A stretch of DNA of 64,000 nucleotides from positions 1 to 64,000 of the forward strand of contig NZ_BPFX01000029.1 in NCBI RefSeq assembly GCF_019655855.1. The letters run 5' to 3'. This document shows, piece by piece, positions 17,952-27,765 of this stretch. The notes beneath the pieces are model-generated. The model was not told where the DNA came from. It saw only the letters and a list, made by a program, of their open reading frames with translations, and did no database searches. Position 1 is the stretch's first letter. Every line of letters starts with the position of its first letter. The DNA is from Pseudomonas paralcaligenes. Lineage in GTDB: Bacteria > Pseudomonadota > Gammaproteobacteria > Pseudomonadales > Pseudomonadaceae. Made by a program: the position numbers and the translations under genes.

Positions 17952-18221
17952 CTACCCCGGCGAGACGACTATCAGCGCTTCCTTGGCCGCCTTCTTCAGG
18001 CGCTTGATGGCTATCTCCCGGCGCAGCGCCGCGCCCTTGTCGGCGCACGCCTCGACGTAGACCAGCGCACGCGCCGGGCTGGCGTGGAAGAAGCGCGCGC
18101 CCTTGCCGCTGCGGTGCTGCTCGAAGCGCCGCTGCGGGTCGTCGCTGATGCCGCAGTAGAGCGCCCCGCTCTCGGCACGGACCAGGTAGACGAACCAGGG
18201 TTTGGCGGGAATGGCGGTCAT
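17952..18221 (-). CDS. GIY-YIG nuclease superfamily protein (YhbQ-like)
   Basis: An 89-aa single-domain GIY-YIG protein. The signature [28 protein letters not shown] has the tyrosine (VYLV) and YCGIS in place of GIY-YIG, followed by the family R (RRFEQHRSG) and a C-terminal [12 protein letters not shown] helix carrying the usual Lys/Glu positions. Small GIY-YIG proteins of this kind are attributed to DNA repair, but the biological role of stand-alone members is poorly known. It is monocistronic on the minus strand downstream of the NTF2-like gene. Confidence 0.85.
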   Translation of the reverse strand: MTAIPAKPWFVYLVRAESGALYCGISDDPQRRFEQHRSGKGARFFHASPARALVYVEACADKGAALRREIAIKRLKKAAKEALIVVSPG

Positions 18222-18260
18222 GACTCGGTGGCTCGCGGTGCGGCTGCCGAGCTTACGTCG

Positions 18261-18731
18261 TCAGCGGCTGGCCTGCCAGGCGCGCAGCCCGGCCATCGCC
18301 TGCTTGCGGATGGCGCCCTGCACCGGGGCCAGCCAGCCCAGCAGCAGGCCTTTGGCGCCGAGCGCCTGGCGCGACCAGCGCCACAGGTCGAAGCGGTCGC
18401 GGTGCTCGACGATCCTGCCACCCTGGAAACGGAAGCTGGCCTCGATATGGTTTTCCACCATGCGCCCGGTCTGGCTGAACAGGTAGGTCGCCACCCAGCG
18501 CGCACGCCCCTGCCGGTCGTCGGCCTCCAGCACCTCGTAGGTCAGGGAGAAATCCTTGGCGCGGGCACAGAGCATGCGCCACATGTCGCCGGCGTCGCGG
18601 CCCTGCAGATCGCGGAGCACCGGGTCGGAAAACACCACGTCGTCCGCGTAGCAGGCGGCCATGGCCTCGGCGTCCTGGCGCTGGAAGGCCTGGTAGAAGC
18701 GGTCGATCAGTTCGGCGTTGGGGTGGGCCAT
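18261..18731 (-). CDS. NTF2-like / SnoaL-fold protein
   Basis: 156 aa. The N-terminal helix NAELIDRFYQAFQRQDAEAMAACYADDVVFSDP is the signature of the nuclear-transport-factor-2/ketosteroid-isomerase fold. The central strands (YLFSQTGRMVENHIEASFRFQGGRIVEHRDRFDLWRW) match uncharacterised pseudomonad proteins; ligand or reaction cannot be assigned. The ATG at 18731 begins the fold; the long upstream frame is antisense to the AraC gene. It is divergent from the GlxA/AraC regulator across 96 bp, hinting at local control. Confidence 0.8.
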   Translation of the reverse strand: MAHPNAELIDRFYQAFQRQDAEAMAACYADDVVFSDPVLRDLQGRDAGDMWRMLCARAKDFSLTYEVLEADDRQGRARWVATYLFSQTGRMVENHIEASFRFQGGRIVEHRDRFDLWRWSRQALGAKGLLLGWLAPVQGAIRKQAMAGLRAWQASR

Positions 18732-18827
18732 GGGGATGCTGCTCCGGGTTGTGATGGGCAGAGTATGGTCGTGCCGGCGACAACCGGCGATTGGCGATAA
18801 AGACAACTTTGTGTCAATAATCGCCAC

Positions 18828-19778
18828 ATGATGCGCATTGCCCTCTATACCTGCCCGCAGACCGTGCTCTCCAGCCTGAGCATGGCCGACGACGCCTTCC
18901 GCCTGGCCAACCAGCTGGCCGGCGAGGCGCTGTTCGAGGTGCTGCGGGTCAGCGCCGACGGCGCGCCGGTGCGCAGCGGCTACGCCGAGCTGCGGGTGGA
19001 CGGTGACCTGGGCCTGGCCGAAGGCGCCGACCTGCTGCTGATCCCCGCCACCGGCAGCGCCCTGCAGCGCACCCTCGACGGCAACGCCGCCCTGCTCGCC
19101 TGGCTGGCCCGCCGCCCTGTCGAGCAGGGCCTGGCCAGCCTGTGCAGCAGCGCCTGCCTGCTGGCCGCCGCCGGCGTGCTCGATGGCCGCCGCGCCACCA
19201 CCCACTGGGCGCTGGCCGAGACCTTCCGCCGCCACTTCCCGCGGGTCGACCTGCGCATCGACGAGCTGTTAACCGAGGACGCCAACCGCTACTGCTCCGG
19301 CGGCGCCCAGGCCGGGCTGGACCTGTGCCTGCACCTGATCGCCCGCCACGGCGGCGACTGGCTGGCCGAGCGGGTGGCCGCCACCCTGGTGGTCGAGCGC
19401 GAGCGTGGCAGCCAGGCGCGCTTCGCCCCGCTGCTGCCGGCCGCCGGCCAGGACGACCCGCTGATCGCCCCGCTGCTGCGCTGGCTGCAACGGCACCACG
19501 CCGAGCCCATCGACCTGTCGGCCCTCGCCGCGCGCGCCCACTGCTCCACCCGCACCCTGCTGCGGCGCTTTCGCGCCGCCACCGGGCTGACCCCGCACGA
19601 TTATCTGCAGCGCGTGCGCATCAGCGCCGCGCAGACCGCCCTGCGCCACCCCGGCCGCTCGCTGGAGCAGGTCGCCGCCCAGGTCGGCTACGCCGACCGC
19701 GCCAGCTTCGCCAAGCGCTTCAAGCAGCTCTGCGGGGAAACCCCGGGCGCCTGGCGCAAGCGCCTGCGCCAGGGTTGA
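18828..19778 (+). CDS. GlxA-type AraC-family regulator (DJ-1/PfpI + HTH)
   Basis: 316 aa. The N-terminal two-thirds is a DJ-1/PfpI-like amidotransferase fold (ADLLLIPATG ... LASLCSSACLLAAAGVLDGRRATTHW), where the CSSAC turn corresponds to the nucleophile elbow. The C-terminal ~100 residues are an AraC/XylS double HTH (LSALAARAHCSTRTLLRRF ... LEQVAAQVGYADRASFAKRFKQLCGETPGAWR). GlxA-type regulators often respond to quaternary amines or amino-acid derivatives; the ligand is unknown here. The likely target is the divergent NTF2-like gene. Confidence 0.88.
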   Translation: MMRIALYTCPQTVLSSLSMADDAFRLANQLAGEALFEVLRVSADGAPVRSGYAELRVDGDLGLAEGADLLLIPATGSALQRTLDGNAALLAWLARRPVEQGLASLCSSACLLAAAGVLDGRRATTHWALAETFRRHFPRVDLRIDELLTEDANRYCSGGAQAGLDLCLHLIARHGGDWLAERVAATLVVERERGSQARFAPLLPAAGQDDPLIAPLLRWLQRHHAEPIDLSALAARAHCSTRTLLRRFRAATGLTPHDYLQRVRISAAQTALRHPGRSLEQVAAQVGYADRASFAKRFKQLCGETPGAWRKRLRQG

Positions 19779-19793
19779 AGGAACAAGCGATCC

Positions 19794-19847
19794 GTAGGGC
19801 GGGTGCAACCCGCGCCGTTCCTCACACGCGGGTTGCACCCGCCCTAC
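19794..19847. repeat. Perfect 21-bp inverted repeat, GTAGGGCGGG type
   Basis: Arms at 19794-19814 (GTAGGGCGGGTGCAACCCGC G) and 19827-19847 are exact reverse complements with a 12-nt loop. It lies just past the AraC-family stop, in the convergent gap with aapP. Confidence 0.9.
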
Positions 19848-19850
19848 ATG

Positions 19851-19875
19851 AAAAAAGGGAGCCCGTAGGCTCCCT
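19851..19875 (-). terminator. Intrinsic terminator of the aap operon
   Basis: An 8-bp stem AGGGAGCC-CGTA-GGCTCCCT (19856-19875), followed on the minus strand by a T6 run (A6 at 19851-19856). It faces the aapJQMP operon. Confidence 0.9.
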
Positions 19876-19877
19876 CG

Positions 19878-19943
19878 CGTAGGGTGCGCCATGCGCACCA
19901 GATGGTTCGACGCCGCCGGGTCGGTGCGCACAGCGCACCCTAC
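19878..19943. repeat. Inverted pair of GTAGGGTGCGC repeat arms
   Basis: Arms at 19878-19899 (CGTAGGGTGCGCC ATGCGCACC) and 19923-19943 (reverse orientation) pair with two mismatches. It lies between the aap terminator and the aapP stop, so it would be transcribed with the operon. Confidence 0.85.
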
Positions 19944-19960
19944 CGGGGCTGGTGTAACGC

Positions 19961-20722
19961 TTAATGCAGGATCTGGCCGAGGAACAGCTTGGTCCGCTCG
20001 TTCTGCGGGTTGTCGAAGAACGTGTTGGGCTCGTTCTGTTCAACGATCTCGCCCTTGTCCATGAAGATCACCCGGTTGGCCACGGTGCGGGCGAAGCCCA
20101 TCTCGTGGGTCACGCAGAGCATGGTCATGCCGTCCTGGGCCAGGCCGATCATGGTGTCCAGCACCTCCTTGACCATCTCCGGATCGAGCGCCGAGGTCGG
20201 CTCGTCGAACAGCATGATCTTCGGCTTCATGCACAGCGCGCGGGCGATCGCCACACGCTGCTGCTGGCCGCCGGAGAGCTGGCCCGGGTACTTGTGCGCC
20301 TGCTCGGGGATGCGCACGCGCTCGAGGAAGTGCATGGCGATCTCCTCGGCCTTGCGCTTGGGCAGCTTGCGCACCCAGATCGGCGCCAGGGTGCAGTTCT
20401 CCAGCACGGTCAGGTGCGGGAACAGGTTGAAGTGCTGGAACACCATGCCCACTTCGCTGCGGATCGCCTCGATGTGCTTGAGGTCGTTGGTCAGCTCGGT
20501 GCCGTCGACGACGATGCGCCCCTGCTGGTGTTCCTCCAGGCGGTTGATGCAGCGGATGGTGGTGGACTTGCCCGAGCCGGACGGCCCGCAGAGCACGATG
20601 CGCTCGCCGGGCTGCACGTCCAGGTTGATGTCCTTGAGCACGTGGAACTGGCCGTACCACTTGTTCACGCCCTGCAGGCGGATGATCGGCTCGGCCGCGG
20701 CTTCTTTCTTAACTTCGGTCAT
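19961..20722 (-). CDS. aapP: General L-amino-acid ABC transporter, ATPase
   Basis: A 253-aa ABC ATPase of the polar amino-acid import family. Visible motifs are Walker A (GPSGSGKST), Q-loop ([19 protein letters not shown]), signature [15 protein letters not shown], Walker B ([13 protein letters not shown]) and the H-loop (CVTHEMGF). It powers uptake through AapQM with ligand delivered by AapJ. ATG at 20722 is 12 nt after the aapM stop. It is the last gene of aapJQMP. Confidence 0.93.
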   Translation of the reverse strand: MTEVKKEAAAEPIIRLQGVNKWYGQFHVLKDINLDVQPGERIVLCGPSGSGKSTTIRCINRLEEHQQGRIVVDGTELTNDLKHIEAIRSEVGMVFQHFNLFPHLTVLENCTLAPIWVRKLPKRKAEEIAMHFLERVRIPEQAHKYPGQLSGGQQQRVAIARALCMKPKIMLFDEPTSALDPEMVKEVLDTMIGLAQDGMTMLCVTHEMGFARTVANRVIFMDKGEIVEQNEPNTFFDNPQNERTKLFLGQILH

Positions 20723-20734
20723 GGTCGATGACTC

Positions 20735-21832
20735 CTAACGCTTGTGGCCGGTGTCCAGCTTGCGCTCCAGGTGCATGGAGTAGCGGGACATGCCGAAACA
20801 GAAGATCCAGAACACCAGGGCGGCGAACACGTAGCCCTCGGTGGCCATGCCCAGCCAGGCCGGGTCGTTGGTGGCGCGCTTGATGCTGTTGAGCAGGTCG
20901 AACAGGCCGATGATGATCACCAGGCTGGTGTCCTTGAACAGCGCGATGAAGGTGTTGACGATGCCCGGGATCACCAGCTTGAGCGCCTGCGGCAGGATCA
21001 CCAGGCCCATCATCCGCCAGTAGCCCAGGCCCATGGCCGCGGCCGCCTCGTACTGCCCCTTGGGAATGGCCTGCAGGCCGCCGCGCACCACCTCGGCGAT
21101 GTAGGCGGACTGGAACAGGATCACCCCGATCAGCGCGCGCAGCAGCTTGTCGAAGCTCATGCCCTCGGGCAGGAACAGCGGCAGCATCACCGAGGACATG
21201 AACAGCACGGTGATCAGCGGCACGCCGCGCCAGAACTCGATGAAGGTCACGCAGATCACCCGGATCGCCGGCATCTTCGAGCGCCGGCCCAGGGCCAGCA
21301 CGATGCCCAGCGGCAGTGCGCCGGCGATGCCCACGGCGGCGATCACCAGGGTCAGCATCAGGCCGCCCCACTGGCTGGTCTGCACCTCGGACAGGCCGAG
21401 GAAGCCGCCGTGCAGCAGCCAGAAGGCGAGCAGCGGGTAGACCACCAGGAACGCCAGGCCGTAGGCCGACTTGCGTGGCATCATCGGCACGAACAGCGGC
21501 GCCGCGCCGATCACCGCCAGCCACACGGTGAGGTCGACGCGCCAGCGCAGCTCTTCCGGGTAGAAGCCATACATGAACTGGCTGAAGCGCTCCTTGACGA
21601 ACACCCAGCAGGCGCCCTCGCCGGTGCAGTCGGCGCGGGTGGTGCCGGCCCAGTCGGCGCTGAAGATGGCCCAGTCGAGCACCGGCGGCACGATCTTCCA
21701 GACCAGGTAGATGGCCAGCAGGGTCAACAGGGTGTTGAACCAGCCGGAGAACAGGTTGCCCCGCAGCCAGCCCAGCACTCCCACGCTCATGCGCGGTGGT
21801 GGCAGGCTCGGACGGAATTGATGGATTTCCAT
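20735..21832 (-). CDS. aapM: General L-amino-acid ABC transporter, permease AapM
   Basis: A 365-aa permease. The long N-terminal region with extra membrane segments, then the EAA-type core (IIAAVGIAGALPLGIVLALGRR ... FIEFWRGVPLITVLF ... SAYIAEVVRGGLQAIPKGQYEAAAAMGLGYW), is diagnostic of AapM/YhdY rather than the shorter HisM type. About eight TM segments. It pairs with AapQ in the membrane. The gap to aapQ is 10 nt. Confidence 0.93.
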   Translation of the reverse strand: MEIHQFRPSLPPPRMSVGVLGWLRGNLFSGWFNTLLTLLAIYLVWKIVPPVLDWAIFSADWAGTTRADCTGEGACWVFVKERFSQFMYGFYPEELRWRVDLTVWLAVIGAAPLFVPMMPRKSAYGLAFLVVYPLLAFWLLHGGFLGLSEVQTSQWGGLMLTLVIAAVGIAGALPLGIVLALGRRSKMPAIRVICVTFIEFWRGVPLITVLFMSSVMLPLFLPEGMSFDKLLRALIGVILFQSAYIAEVVRGGLQAIPKGQYEAAAAMGLGYWRMMGLVILPQALKLVIPGIVNTFIALFKDTSLVIIIGLFDLLNSIKRATNDPAWLGMATEGYVFAALVFWIFCFGMSRYSMHLERKLDTGHKR

Positions 21833-21842
21833 GCGCCTCTCC

Positions 21843-23027
21843 TTACCGCTCGATCAGCGCGATGCGCTTGTTGTACCAGTTCATCAGCAGGGAAATGCTG
21901 ATGCTGATCGCCAGATACACACTCATGGTGATGGCGATGGTCTCGATGGCCTGGCCGGTCTGGTTGAGCACCGTGCCAGCGAACAGCGAGACCATGTCCG
22001 GGTAGCCGATGCCGGCCGCCAGGGACGAGTTCTTCACCAGGTTCAGGTACTGGCTGGTCAGCGGCGGGATGATCACGCGCAGGGCCTGCGGCACGATCAC
22101 CAGGCGCAGGGTCTTGCCGGCCGGCAGGCCGAGCGAGCGGGCCGCCTCGGTCTGGCCGTGGTTGACCGCCTTTATGCCGGCGCGCACGGTCTCGGCGATG
22201 AACGCCGCAGTATAGATGCTCAGCGCCATGGTCAGCGCCACCAGCTCGGGGATCACCACCCAGCCGCCGCGGAAGTTGAAGCCCTTGAGTTCCGGCACTT
22301 CCCAGTGGAACGGGCTGCCGAACACCAGCATCGCCAGCCCCGGCAGCGCCACCAGCAGCGCCAGCACGCCGAGCAGCACGGGGAAGCTCTGGCCGGTGGC
22401 CATGCGCCGCTTGTTGGCCCAGCGCGCCAGCACGACGCCGGCGACGATGGCCAGCGCCAGCGCCACCGCGAACGGCCAGAAGCCGGCGTCCATGGTGGGC
22501 GACGGCATGTTCAGACCGCGGTTGCTGAGGAAGAAGGTATCGCCCAGGTTCAGGCTCTGCCGCGGGCCGGGCAGCGGCTGGAGGATGGCGAAGTACCAGA
22601 AGAAGATCTGCAGCAGCGGCGGGATGTTGCGGAACAGCTCGATGTACACGGTGGCCAGCTTGCTGATCAGCCAGTTGGGCGACAGCCGCGCCACGCCGAG
22701 GGTGAAGCCGAGGATGGTGGCCAGGACGATGCCGATCACCGACACCAGCAGGGTGTTGAGCAGGCCGATGACGAACACCCGGCCGTAGCTGTCGCTCTCG
22801 GTGTAGTCGATCAGGTGCTGGGAGATGCCGAAGCCGGCGCTCTGCTCGAGGAAGCCGAAGCCGGAGAGAATCCCGCGTTGCTGCAGGTTGGTCTGAGTGT
22901 TGTGGAACAGGTACCAGCCGATCGCCACCACGGCGACGACGGCAATGATCTGGAAGACCCAGCCACGCACCTGCGGATCGGTCCAGACCGATGTGCGCGG
23001 GCGTGGGATGGAGGCAGGATTTTGCAT
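21843..23027 (-). CDS. aapQ: General L-amino-acid ABC transporter, permease AapQ
   Basis: A 394-aa permease, the YhdX/AapQ partner. The N-terminus VWTDPQVRGWVFQIIAVVAVVAIGWYLFHNTQTNL is typical, and the permease core includes YIELFRNIPPLLQIFFWYFAIL and ALTMALSIYTAAFIAETVRAGI with the EAA loop (HGQTEAARSLGLPAG). It forms the heteromeric channel with AapM. It is separated from aapJ by 142 bp holding two strong hairpins, which probably set lower expression of the membrane genes relative to the binding protein. Confidence 0.93.
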   Translation of the reverse strand: MQNPASIPRPRTSVWTDPQVRGWVFQIIAVVAVVAIGWYLFHNTQTNLQQRGILSGFGFLEQSAGFGISQHLIDYTESDSYGRVFVIGLLNTLLVSVIGIVLATILGFTLGVARLSPNWLISKLATVYIELFRNIPPLLQIFFWYFAILQPLPGPRQSLNLGDTFFLSNRGLNMPSPTMDAGFWPFAVALALAIVAGVVLARWANKRRMATGQSFPVLLGVLALLVALPGLAMLVFGSPFHWEVPELKGFNFRGGWVVIPELVALTMALSIYTAAFIAETVRAGIKAVNHGQTEAARSLGLPAGKTLRLVIVPQALRVIIPPLTSQYLNLVKNSSLAAGIGYPDMVSLFAGTVLNQTGQAIETIAITMSVYLAISISISLLMNWYNKRIALIER

Positions 23028-23087
23028 GTCAGCCCTCTAGGGACCCGTCCGGGCGCCGGCCAGCCGGAACGCGAACAGTCCTAATGG

Positions 23088-23162
23088 AAACTCCGCGCCC
23101 GGTATGCGCGGCGCGGAGTTTGCGGAATCAGAAGCGCCATCGCCCCGCGAGGGGGCGATGGC
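23088..23162 (-). promoter_or_regulatory. Two intercistronic hairpins between aapJ and aapQ
   Basis: Hairpin 1 has 12-bp arms (23088-23099 / 23110-23121; AAACTCCGCGCC with 10-nt loop). Hairpin 2 has 11-bp arms (23136-23146 / 23152-23162; GCCATCGCCCC with 5-nt loop). Neither has a long T-run. Stem-loops after a binding-protein gene commonly stabilise its mRNA or attenuate read-through; that role is inferred. Confidence 0.75.
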
Positions 23163-23169
23163 ATGGCGG

Positions 23170-24198
23170 TCAGCGCACCGGCGGTGCGTATTGCAGACCA
23201 CCCTTGTTCCACAGGGCGTTGAGGCCACGTTCGATCTTCAGCTCGCTGCCGGCGCCGACGTTGCGGTCGAAGATTTCGCCGTAGTTGCCGACTTGCTTGA
23301 CGATCTTCACGGCCCAGTCCTTCGGCAGCTTCAGATCCTTGCCGAAGTCACCCTCGGCGCCCAGCAGACGGGCGATGTCCGGGTTCTTGGTGGACTTGGC
23401 CATTTCTTCCACGTTGGCGGAAGTCACGCCCAGTTCCTCGGCGTTGAGCTGCGCGAACAGGCTCCAGCGCACGATGTCGAACCACTCCTCGTCACCCTGG
23501 CGCACGGCCGGGCCGAGGGGCTCCTTGGAGATCACTTCCGGCAGCACCACGTACTCGTCCGGCGCGGCCAGCTTGATGCGCTGGGCGTAGAGCTGGGACT
23601 GGTCGGAGGTCAGCACGTCGCAGCGGCCGGACTCCAGGGACTTGGCGCTCTCGTCGGAGGTATCGTAGGTGATCGGGGTGTACTTCAGGCCATTGGCACG
23701 GAAGTAGTCGGACAGGTTCAGCTCGGTGGTGGTGCCGGCCTGGATGCACACGGTGGCGCCGTCCAGTTCCTTGGCGCTGGAAACGCCGAGCTTCTTGTTC
23801 ACCAGGAAGCCCTGACCGTCGTAGTAGGTCACGCCGGTGAAGTTCAGGCCCATGGCCGCGTCGCGGGAGCTGGTCCAGGTGGTGTTGCGCGACAGCATGT
23901 CGACTTCGCCGGACTGCAGCGCGGTGAAGCGCTCCTTGGCGGTCAGCGGGCTGTACTTGACCTTGGAGGCGTCGCCGAACACGGCGGCAGCGACGGCACG
24001 GCAGATATCCACATCGATCCCCAGGTAGTTACCCTTGGCGTCGGCGTAGGAGAAACCGGGCAAGCCATCGCTGATACCGCACTGCACGAAGCCTTTCTTC
24101 TTCACCGCATCCAGGGTCGCACCGGCATGAGCGAAACCGCTCACTCCGAGCACCGCAGCCGTGGTCAGTACTGCCAGGGTGGATTTCACCATCTTCAT
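23170..24198 (-). CDS. aapJ: General L-amino-acid-binding periplasmic protein
   Basis: A 342-aa binding protein. The signal peptide MKMVKSTLAVLTTAAVLGVSGFAHA is followed by the AapJ/YhdW fold starting ATLDAVKKKGFVQCGISDGLPGFSYADAKG. The amino-acid site region includes GIDVDICRAVAAAVFGD, MLSRNTTWTSSRDAAMG and SDQSQLYAQRI. Two cysteines (CGIS, VCIQAG) are family-typical. The start at 24198 has GGAGG 6 nt upstream (reverse of CCTCC at 24204-24208); the longer frame upstream has no signal sequence. It is the first gene of aapJQMP. Confidence 0.93.
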   Translation of the reverse strand: MKMVKSTLAVLTTAAVLGVSGFAHAGATLDAVKKKGFVQCGISDGLPGFSYADAKGNYLGIDVDICRAVAAAVFGDASKVKYSPLTAKERFTALQSGEVDMLSRNTTWTSSRDAAMGLNFTGVTYYDGQGFLVNKKLGVSSAKELDGATVCIQAGTTTELNLSDYFRANGLKYTPITYDTSDESAKSLESGRCDVLTSDQSQLYAQRIKLAAPDEYVVLPEVISKEPLGPAVRQGDEEWFDIVRWSLFAQLNAEELGVTSANVEEMAKSTKNPDIARLLGAEGDFGKDLKLPKDWAVKIVKQVGNYGEIFDRNVGAGSELKIERGLNALWNKGGLQYAPPVR

Positions 24199-25245
<1,047 letters not shown>

Positions 25246-25472
25246 CGAGCGCGTCAAAACTCCGTCCGAAGGCGCAATTCAGAGCCTGCCGAGTCAACCG
25301 GCTGACGGGCCTCCAGGGCCCGTCCATCGCTTGCGACCGCTGGTCGGCGGCGCTCCGCGCCAGCATTGCGCCAGCCTCGGGGCGGGGCTTATGGTCGCAT
25401 TCAGGTGTTCGCCCTATACAGGGAGTATTTTCGCGATATGCCCCTCCGCCGCCAGCCACATTCATTACCGCG

Positions 25473-26411
25473 ATGAAAAACGCGCCCTGGCCGCAGGATC
25501 TCCGGCAGATTCGTCAGCTGCGGCTGTTCCAGAACGTCGCAGCCAACAACCTGCAGCAGCTCCTGAGCGAATTCTGCGCCTGCGACCTCGACAGCAGCGA
25601 AATCCTGCTGTCTCCCTTCAACCGCAACCAGCACCTTTACCTGCTGCTGGAAGGCGAACTCAAGGTCTACCTCGGCTCGCTGGACAACCAGCCGGTCAGC
25701 ACCCTGCGCCCGGGCGACTGCGCCGGCGAGATCAGCTTCATCGACAACGAGCGGCCCTCGGCCTACGTGGTGGCGACCCAGCCCTCGCGGGTCCTGCGCC
25801 TGCACCGCGAATCGCTGGTCAGCCTGTTCGGGCAGTCGCCGGAGCTGATGCAGAACCTGCTGCAACTGCTCTGCGAGCGGGTGCGCCAGGGCAACCGGCT
25901 GATCCTCGACAGCGAGCAGAACGCCAACATCGACATCCTCACAGGCTGCTTCAACCGCCGCTGGCTGGAACACGTCTACGAGCGCGAGAGCACCCGCTGC
26001 GCCTTCAACGGCCAGCCGCTGTGCATGCTCATGCTGGACGTCGACCACTTCAAGGCCTACAACGACCAGCACGGCCACCTGGCCGGCGACTACGCCCTGT
26101 GCCTGGTGGCCCATACTCTGCGCAACCAGCTGCGGCCGAAGGACAGCATGGTGCGCTACGGCGGCGAGGAGTTCGTCATCCTCCTGCCCGAGCTGGATGC
26201 CGCCGACGCACGCACCATCGGCGAGCGGCTGCGCCAGAGCCTGGAGCAGGTCGGCTCCTTCTATTCGCCGGTGGGTGTGCTGCCGGGCGTCACCATCTCC
26301 ATCGGCATGGCGCAGATGCAGGAGAGGGACGGCCTGGAAACCCTCATCGCCCGCGCCGACGCGGCCCTGTACAAGGCCAAGCAGCAGGGCCGCAACTGCC
26401 TGTTCGGCTGA
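25473..26411 (+). CDS. Diguanylate cyclase with N-terminal cyclic-nucleotide-binding domain
   Basis: 312 aa. Residues about 15-135 form a Crp-type cNMP-binding fold (LFQNVAANNLQQLLSEF ... LYLLLEGELKVYLG ... LRPGDCAGEISFIDNERPSAYVVA). A linker helix joins a GGDEF domain (about 155-310) with LDVDHFKAYNDQHGHLAGD, the active site RYGGEEF and, five residues before it, RPKD, an intact RxxD inhibitory site. It should make c-di-GMP from GTP with product feedback. The N-terminal fold may bind a nucleotide or merely dimerise. The ATG at 25473 is the only one that starts the fold. Confidence 0.9.
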   Translation: MKNAPWPQDLRQIRQLRLFQNVAANNLQQLLSEFCACDLDSSEILLSPFNRNQHLYLLLEGELKVYLGSLDNQPVSTLRPGDCAGEISFIDNERPSAYVVATQPSRVLRLHRESLVSLFGQSPELMQNLLQLLCERVRQGNRLILDSEQNANIDILTGCFNRRWLEHVYERESTRCAFNGQPLCMLMLDVDHFKAYNDQHGHLAGDYALCLVAHTLRNQLRPKDSMVRYGGEEFVILLPELDAADARTIGERLRQSLEQVGSFYSPVGVLPGVTISIGMAQMQERDGLETLIARADAALYKAKQQGRNCLFG

Positions 26412-26507
26412 CACGGCCCCAGCGCCGAACCACCCGGCAAAACCGCCATCCCGTCGCCTTGTCGGCAAGCGTCCTGCTAGAGTCCGGCGCATAACAACAA
26501 CGATCGG

Positions 26508-27677
26508 ATGCCCCACATGCGCAAGCTGCTGCTCATCCTGCTGATCCTCGTGCTCGTCGGCGCGGGCATCTTCTTCACCCTGCCCTCCCTGCTCGACCGC
26601 CAGATGAACGGCGTGGCGACACCGGCCCCCTACCCCGCCAGCGACAAGGCCGAGAAGCTGCACCAGACCCTGTTCGTCGCCGACCTGCACGACGACGCCC
26701 TGCTCTGGCAGCGCAATCTGCTGGAACGCCACGGCTACGGCCATTCCGACCTGCCGCGGCTGCTGGAAGGGCGCGTCGGCCTGCAGGTGTTCTCCACCGT
26801 CACCAAGACGCCCCGCGGCATCAACTACGAACGCAACGGCGCCGACAGCGACAACATCACCCTACTTGCCATGGCCCAGCGCTGGCCCCGGGCGACCTGG
26901 GACAGCCTGCTCCAGCGTGCCCTGTACCAGGCCGACAAGCTGAAGCAGGCGGCGGCCGCCAGCGACGGGCAACTGGTGCTGATCAAAAGTCGCGGCGAAC
27001 TGGACCGCTACCTGGAGGACTGGCGCCGCGACCCGCGAAGGGTGGCCGCCATCCTGGCCACCGAGGGCCTGCACCCGATCGAGGGCAAGCTGGAGAACGT
27101 CGACCGCCTGTACGACGCTGGCTTCCGCATCGCAGGGCTGACCCACTTCTTCGACAACGAGGTGGGCGGCTCGGCCCACGGCCTGGAAAAGGGCGGGCTG
27201 ACCCCGCTGGGCCGCCAGGTGATCGCCCGCCTGGAAGAGAAGCGCATGCTGGTCGACCTGGCCCATGCCTCCAAACCGCTGATCGACGACGTGCTCGCCG
27301 TCGCCACCCGGCCGGTGCTGGTCTCCCACACCGGCGTGGCCGGCACCTGCCCCGGGCCGCGCAACCTCACCGACGACCATCTGCGGCGCATCGCCGCCGG
27401 CGGCGGGGTGATCGGCATCGGCTACTGGGACGCGGCTGTCTGCGAGACCAACGTCGGCGCCATCGTCCGCGCCATCCGCTACGCCGTGGACAAGGTCGGC
27501 GTCGCCCACGTGGCCCTGGGCTCGGACTTCAACGGCACCATCCGCGCGCCGTTCGACACCACCGGCCTGGCGCAGATCACCGAGGGCCTGCAGCGCGCCG
27601 GCTTCGGCGACGCCGACATCGCCGCGATCATGGGCGGCAACGTGCGCGATCTGCTGCTGGCCAACCTGCCCGATTGA
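26508..27677 (+). CDS. Membrane-anchored M19 (renal-type) dipeptidase
   Basis: 389 aa. An uncleaved signal-anchor ([23 protein letters not shown]) is followed by the M19 barrel: first zinc motif in [11 protein letters not shown] (HxD), Glu in [12 protein letters not shown], the histidines of [22 protein letters not shown] and VSHTGVAG, and the terminal GSDFNGTI. It should hydrolyse dipeptides, or D-containing dipeptides, on the periplasmic face. ATG 26508 and 26517 are both possible; neither has a strong Shine-Dalgarno. Confidence 0.88.
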   Translation: MPHMRKLLLILLILVLVGAGIFFTLPSLLDRQMNGVATPAPYPASDKAEKLHQTLFVADLHDDALLWQRNLLERHGYGHSDLPRLLEGRVGLQVFSTVTKTPRGINYERNGADSDNITLLAMAQRWPRATWDSLLQRALYQADKLKQAAAASDGQLVLIKSRGELDRYLEDWRRDPRRVAAILATEGLHPIEGKLENVDRLYDAGFRIAGLTHFFDNEVGGSAHGLEKGGLTPLGRQVIARLEEKRMLVDLAHASKPLIDDVLAVATRPVLVSHTGVAGTCPGPRNLTDDHLRRIAAGGGVIGIGYWDAAVCETNVGAIVRAIRYAVDKVGVAHVALGSDFNGTIRAPFDTTGLAQITEGLQRAGFGDADIAAIMGGNVRDLLLANLPD

Positions 27678-27765
27678 ACGACGGCCCGCCCGCGCGGCAC
27701 TTCGCCGTGCGGGCATCTTGCTTTACACTGGCGGCCGTTCATTCCTTGACCAATACGAGACGGCC

